Notes under the pieces: model-generated
The model's database searches: none
The model's input: the letters and a program-made list of their open reading frames with translations, nothing else
Told to the model about the DNA's origin: nothing
Assembly: GCA_041601535.1 (NCBI GenBank)
Contig: JBFIHZ010000201.1
Coordinates: forward strand, 1-7,403
DNA from: JBFIHZ01 sp041601535
Lineage (GTDB): Bacteria; Pseudomonadota; Gammaproteobacteria; Xanthomonadales; SZUA-36
Length of the DNA: 7,403 nt
Reading direction: 5' to 3'
Shown here: piece after piece, positions 6,936 through 7,403 of the stretch
Numbering within the stretch: the stretch's first letter is position 1
Layout of the letters: every line of letters starts with the position of its first letter
Made by a program: the position numbers and the translations under genes

Positions 6936-7403
6936 ATGGCAATAAAACAGTCAACGTTGATCAAACTGCACGGCTACGTTGCAGTGTTTTTACTGCCGAT
7001 TATTGGCCTTTACGCTCTGACCGGAGCGCTCTACATAATGGGTATAAATGGCGATACGCAAGAGTCGGTATTCACTCAATCGAACCTTGCGGACTCACCG
7101 GCCACCGAAGAACACGCACGGTCGGTCGCCGACGCTGTACTTATTGAGAACGGCCTGAGCCCCATCAGCTCACTGTCGGACGATTTCCCGGTAGCCGGAG
7201 GTGGTTTCAGGTGGCGCAGCATGGGGCGAGACATCGTGCTGTCCGAAGCCGGCGGCAAGTCGGTAAATGTTTCTGTCACAACAAAGAATACTTACCGCCA
7301 ACTCGTCGAAATCCTCAAGGACCATGCGGGCGTCATATTTTCAGCCCTGGGAATCGTTTTGGGCGCTGCAATGCTTATGTTTGTGATAACCGGCGCGCTT
7401 ATG
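6936..7403 (+). CDS. PepSY-associated transmembrane protein (3' end outside window)
   Basis: An open frame of 156 codons from the ATG at 6936 to the right edge, with GGAGA (6922-6926) nine bases upstream as a good ribosome-binding site. Residues 10-36 (KLHGYVAVFLLPIIGLYALT, then GAL) form the first membrane helix. A periplasmic-looking domain of about 85 residues follows. A second helix begins at DHAGVIFSALGIVLG and ends MFVITGALM (129-156). Helix 1 carries His12 near its start and ends in TGAL; helix 2 carries His130 and ends in TGAL. This is the layout of PepSY-associated TM (PiuB/FoxB-like or the shorter PepSY_TM) proteins, commonly encoded near TonB-dependent receptors. Some members are haem-binding siderophore reductases, so His12 and His130 are candidate haem ligands. 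That role is inferred, and the missing C-terminus prevents a firm subfamily call. It lies 306 bases after dctM, so it may have its own promoter. Confidence 0.7.
   Translation, partial: MAIKQSTLIKLHGYVAVFLLPIIGLYALTGALYIMGINGDTQESVFTQSNLADSPATEEHARSVADAVLIENGLSPISSLSDDFPVAGGGFRWRSMGRDIVLSEAGGKSVNVSVTTKNTYRQLVEILKDHAGVIFSALGIVLGAAMLMFVITGALM

Noticed and set aside
6646..6945. Plus-strand open frame of 99 codons before the PepSY-type gene
   Set aside because: Cysteine-rich, irregular composition, begins at a TTG without a ribosome-binding site, and overlaps the true gene start at 6936.
6730..6954. Minus-strand open frame of 74 codons before the PepSY-type gene
   Set aside because: Parts look protein-like, but third positions show no G/C preference, it overlaps the start of the PepSY-type gene, and no domain is recognised.

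Overview
The window looks like the chromosome of a Gram-negative bacterium, probably a gammaproteobacterium of marine or similar heterotrophic habit. This rests on an outer-membrane TonB-dependent receptor, a three-part TRAP transporter, a PepSY-type inner-membrane protein and a base composition slightly above half G+C. It is an inference from gene content, not a taxonomic assignment. All genes lie on the + strand. No tRNA, rRNA, CRISPR array, insertion sequence or phage gene was seen.

Layout. 1-689: 3' part of an alpha/beta hydrolase resembling platelet-activating-factor acetylhydrolase, with a visible Ser-Asp-His triad. Its stop codon lies in the loop of a hairpin, and the stop plus the next bases match the anti-Shine-Dalgarno tail of 16S rRNA almost completely, yet no gene starts there. 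690-1200: no intact gene; 723-1099 reads as the remnant of an unrecognised gene with one single-base frameshift and no start, followed by a small inverted repeat at 1126-1146. 1201-3438: TonB-dependent receptor with signal peptide. 3456-3516: a very strong intrinsic terminator. 3569-6629: TRAP operon with binding protein (DctP/TakP type), small membrane subunit (DctQ) and large membrane subunit (DctM), almost without gaps. 6630-6935: about 300 bp with no credible gene. 6936-7403: the start of a PepSY-associated membrane protein that runs off the right edge.

How they may work together. The receptor would bring a substrate into the periplasm using TonB energy. The TRAP binding protein would capture an organic anion there, and DctQM would carry it across the inner membrane with a sodium gradient. 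PepSY-associated membrane proteins often neighbour TonB receptors, and some are haem-containing siderophore reductases. One reading is therefore a complete envelope route for an organic acid or a metal-organic acid complex, using a TRAP porter where an ABC importer would be usual. The substrate cannot be read from the sequence, and the terminator between receptor and TRAP genes means joint expression is not proven.
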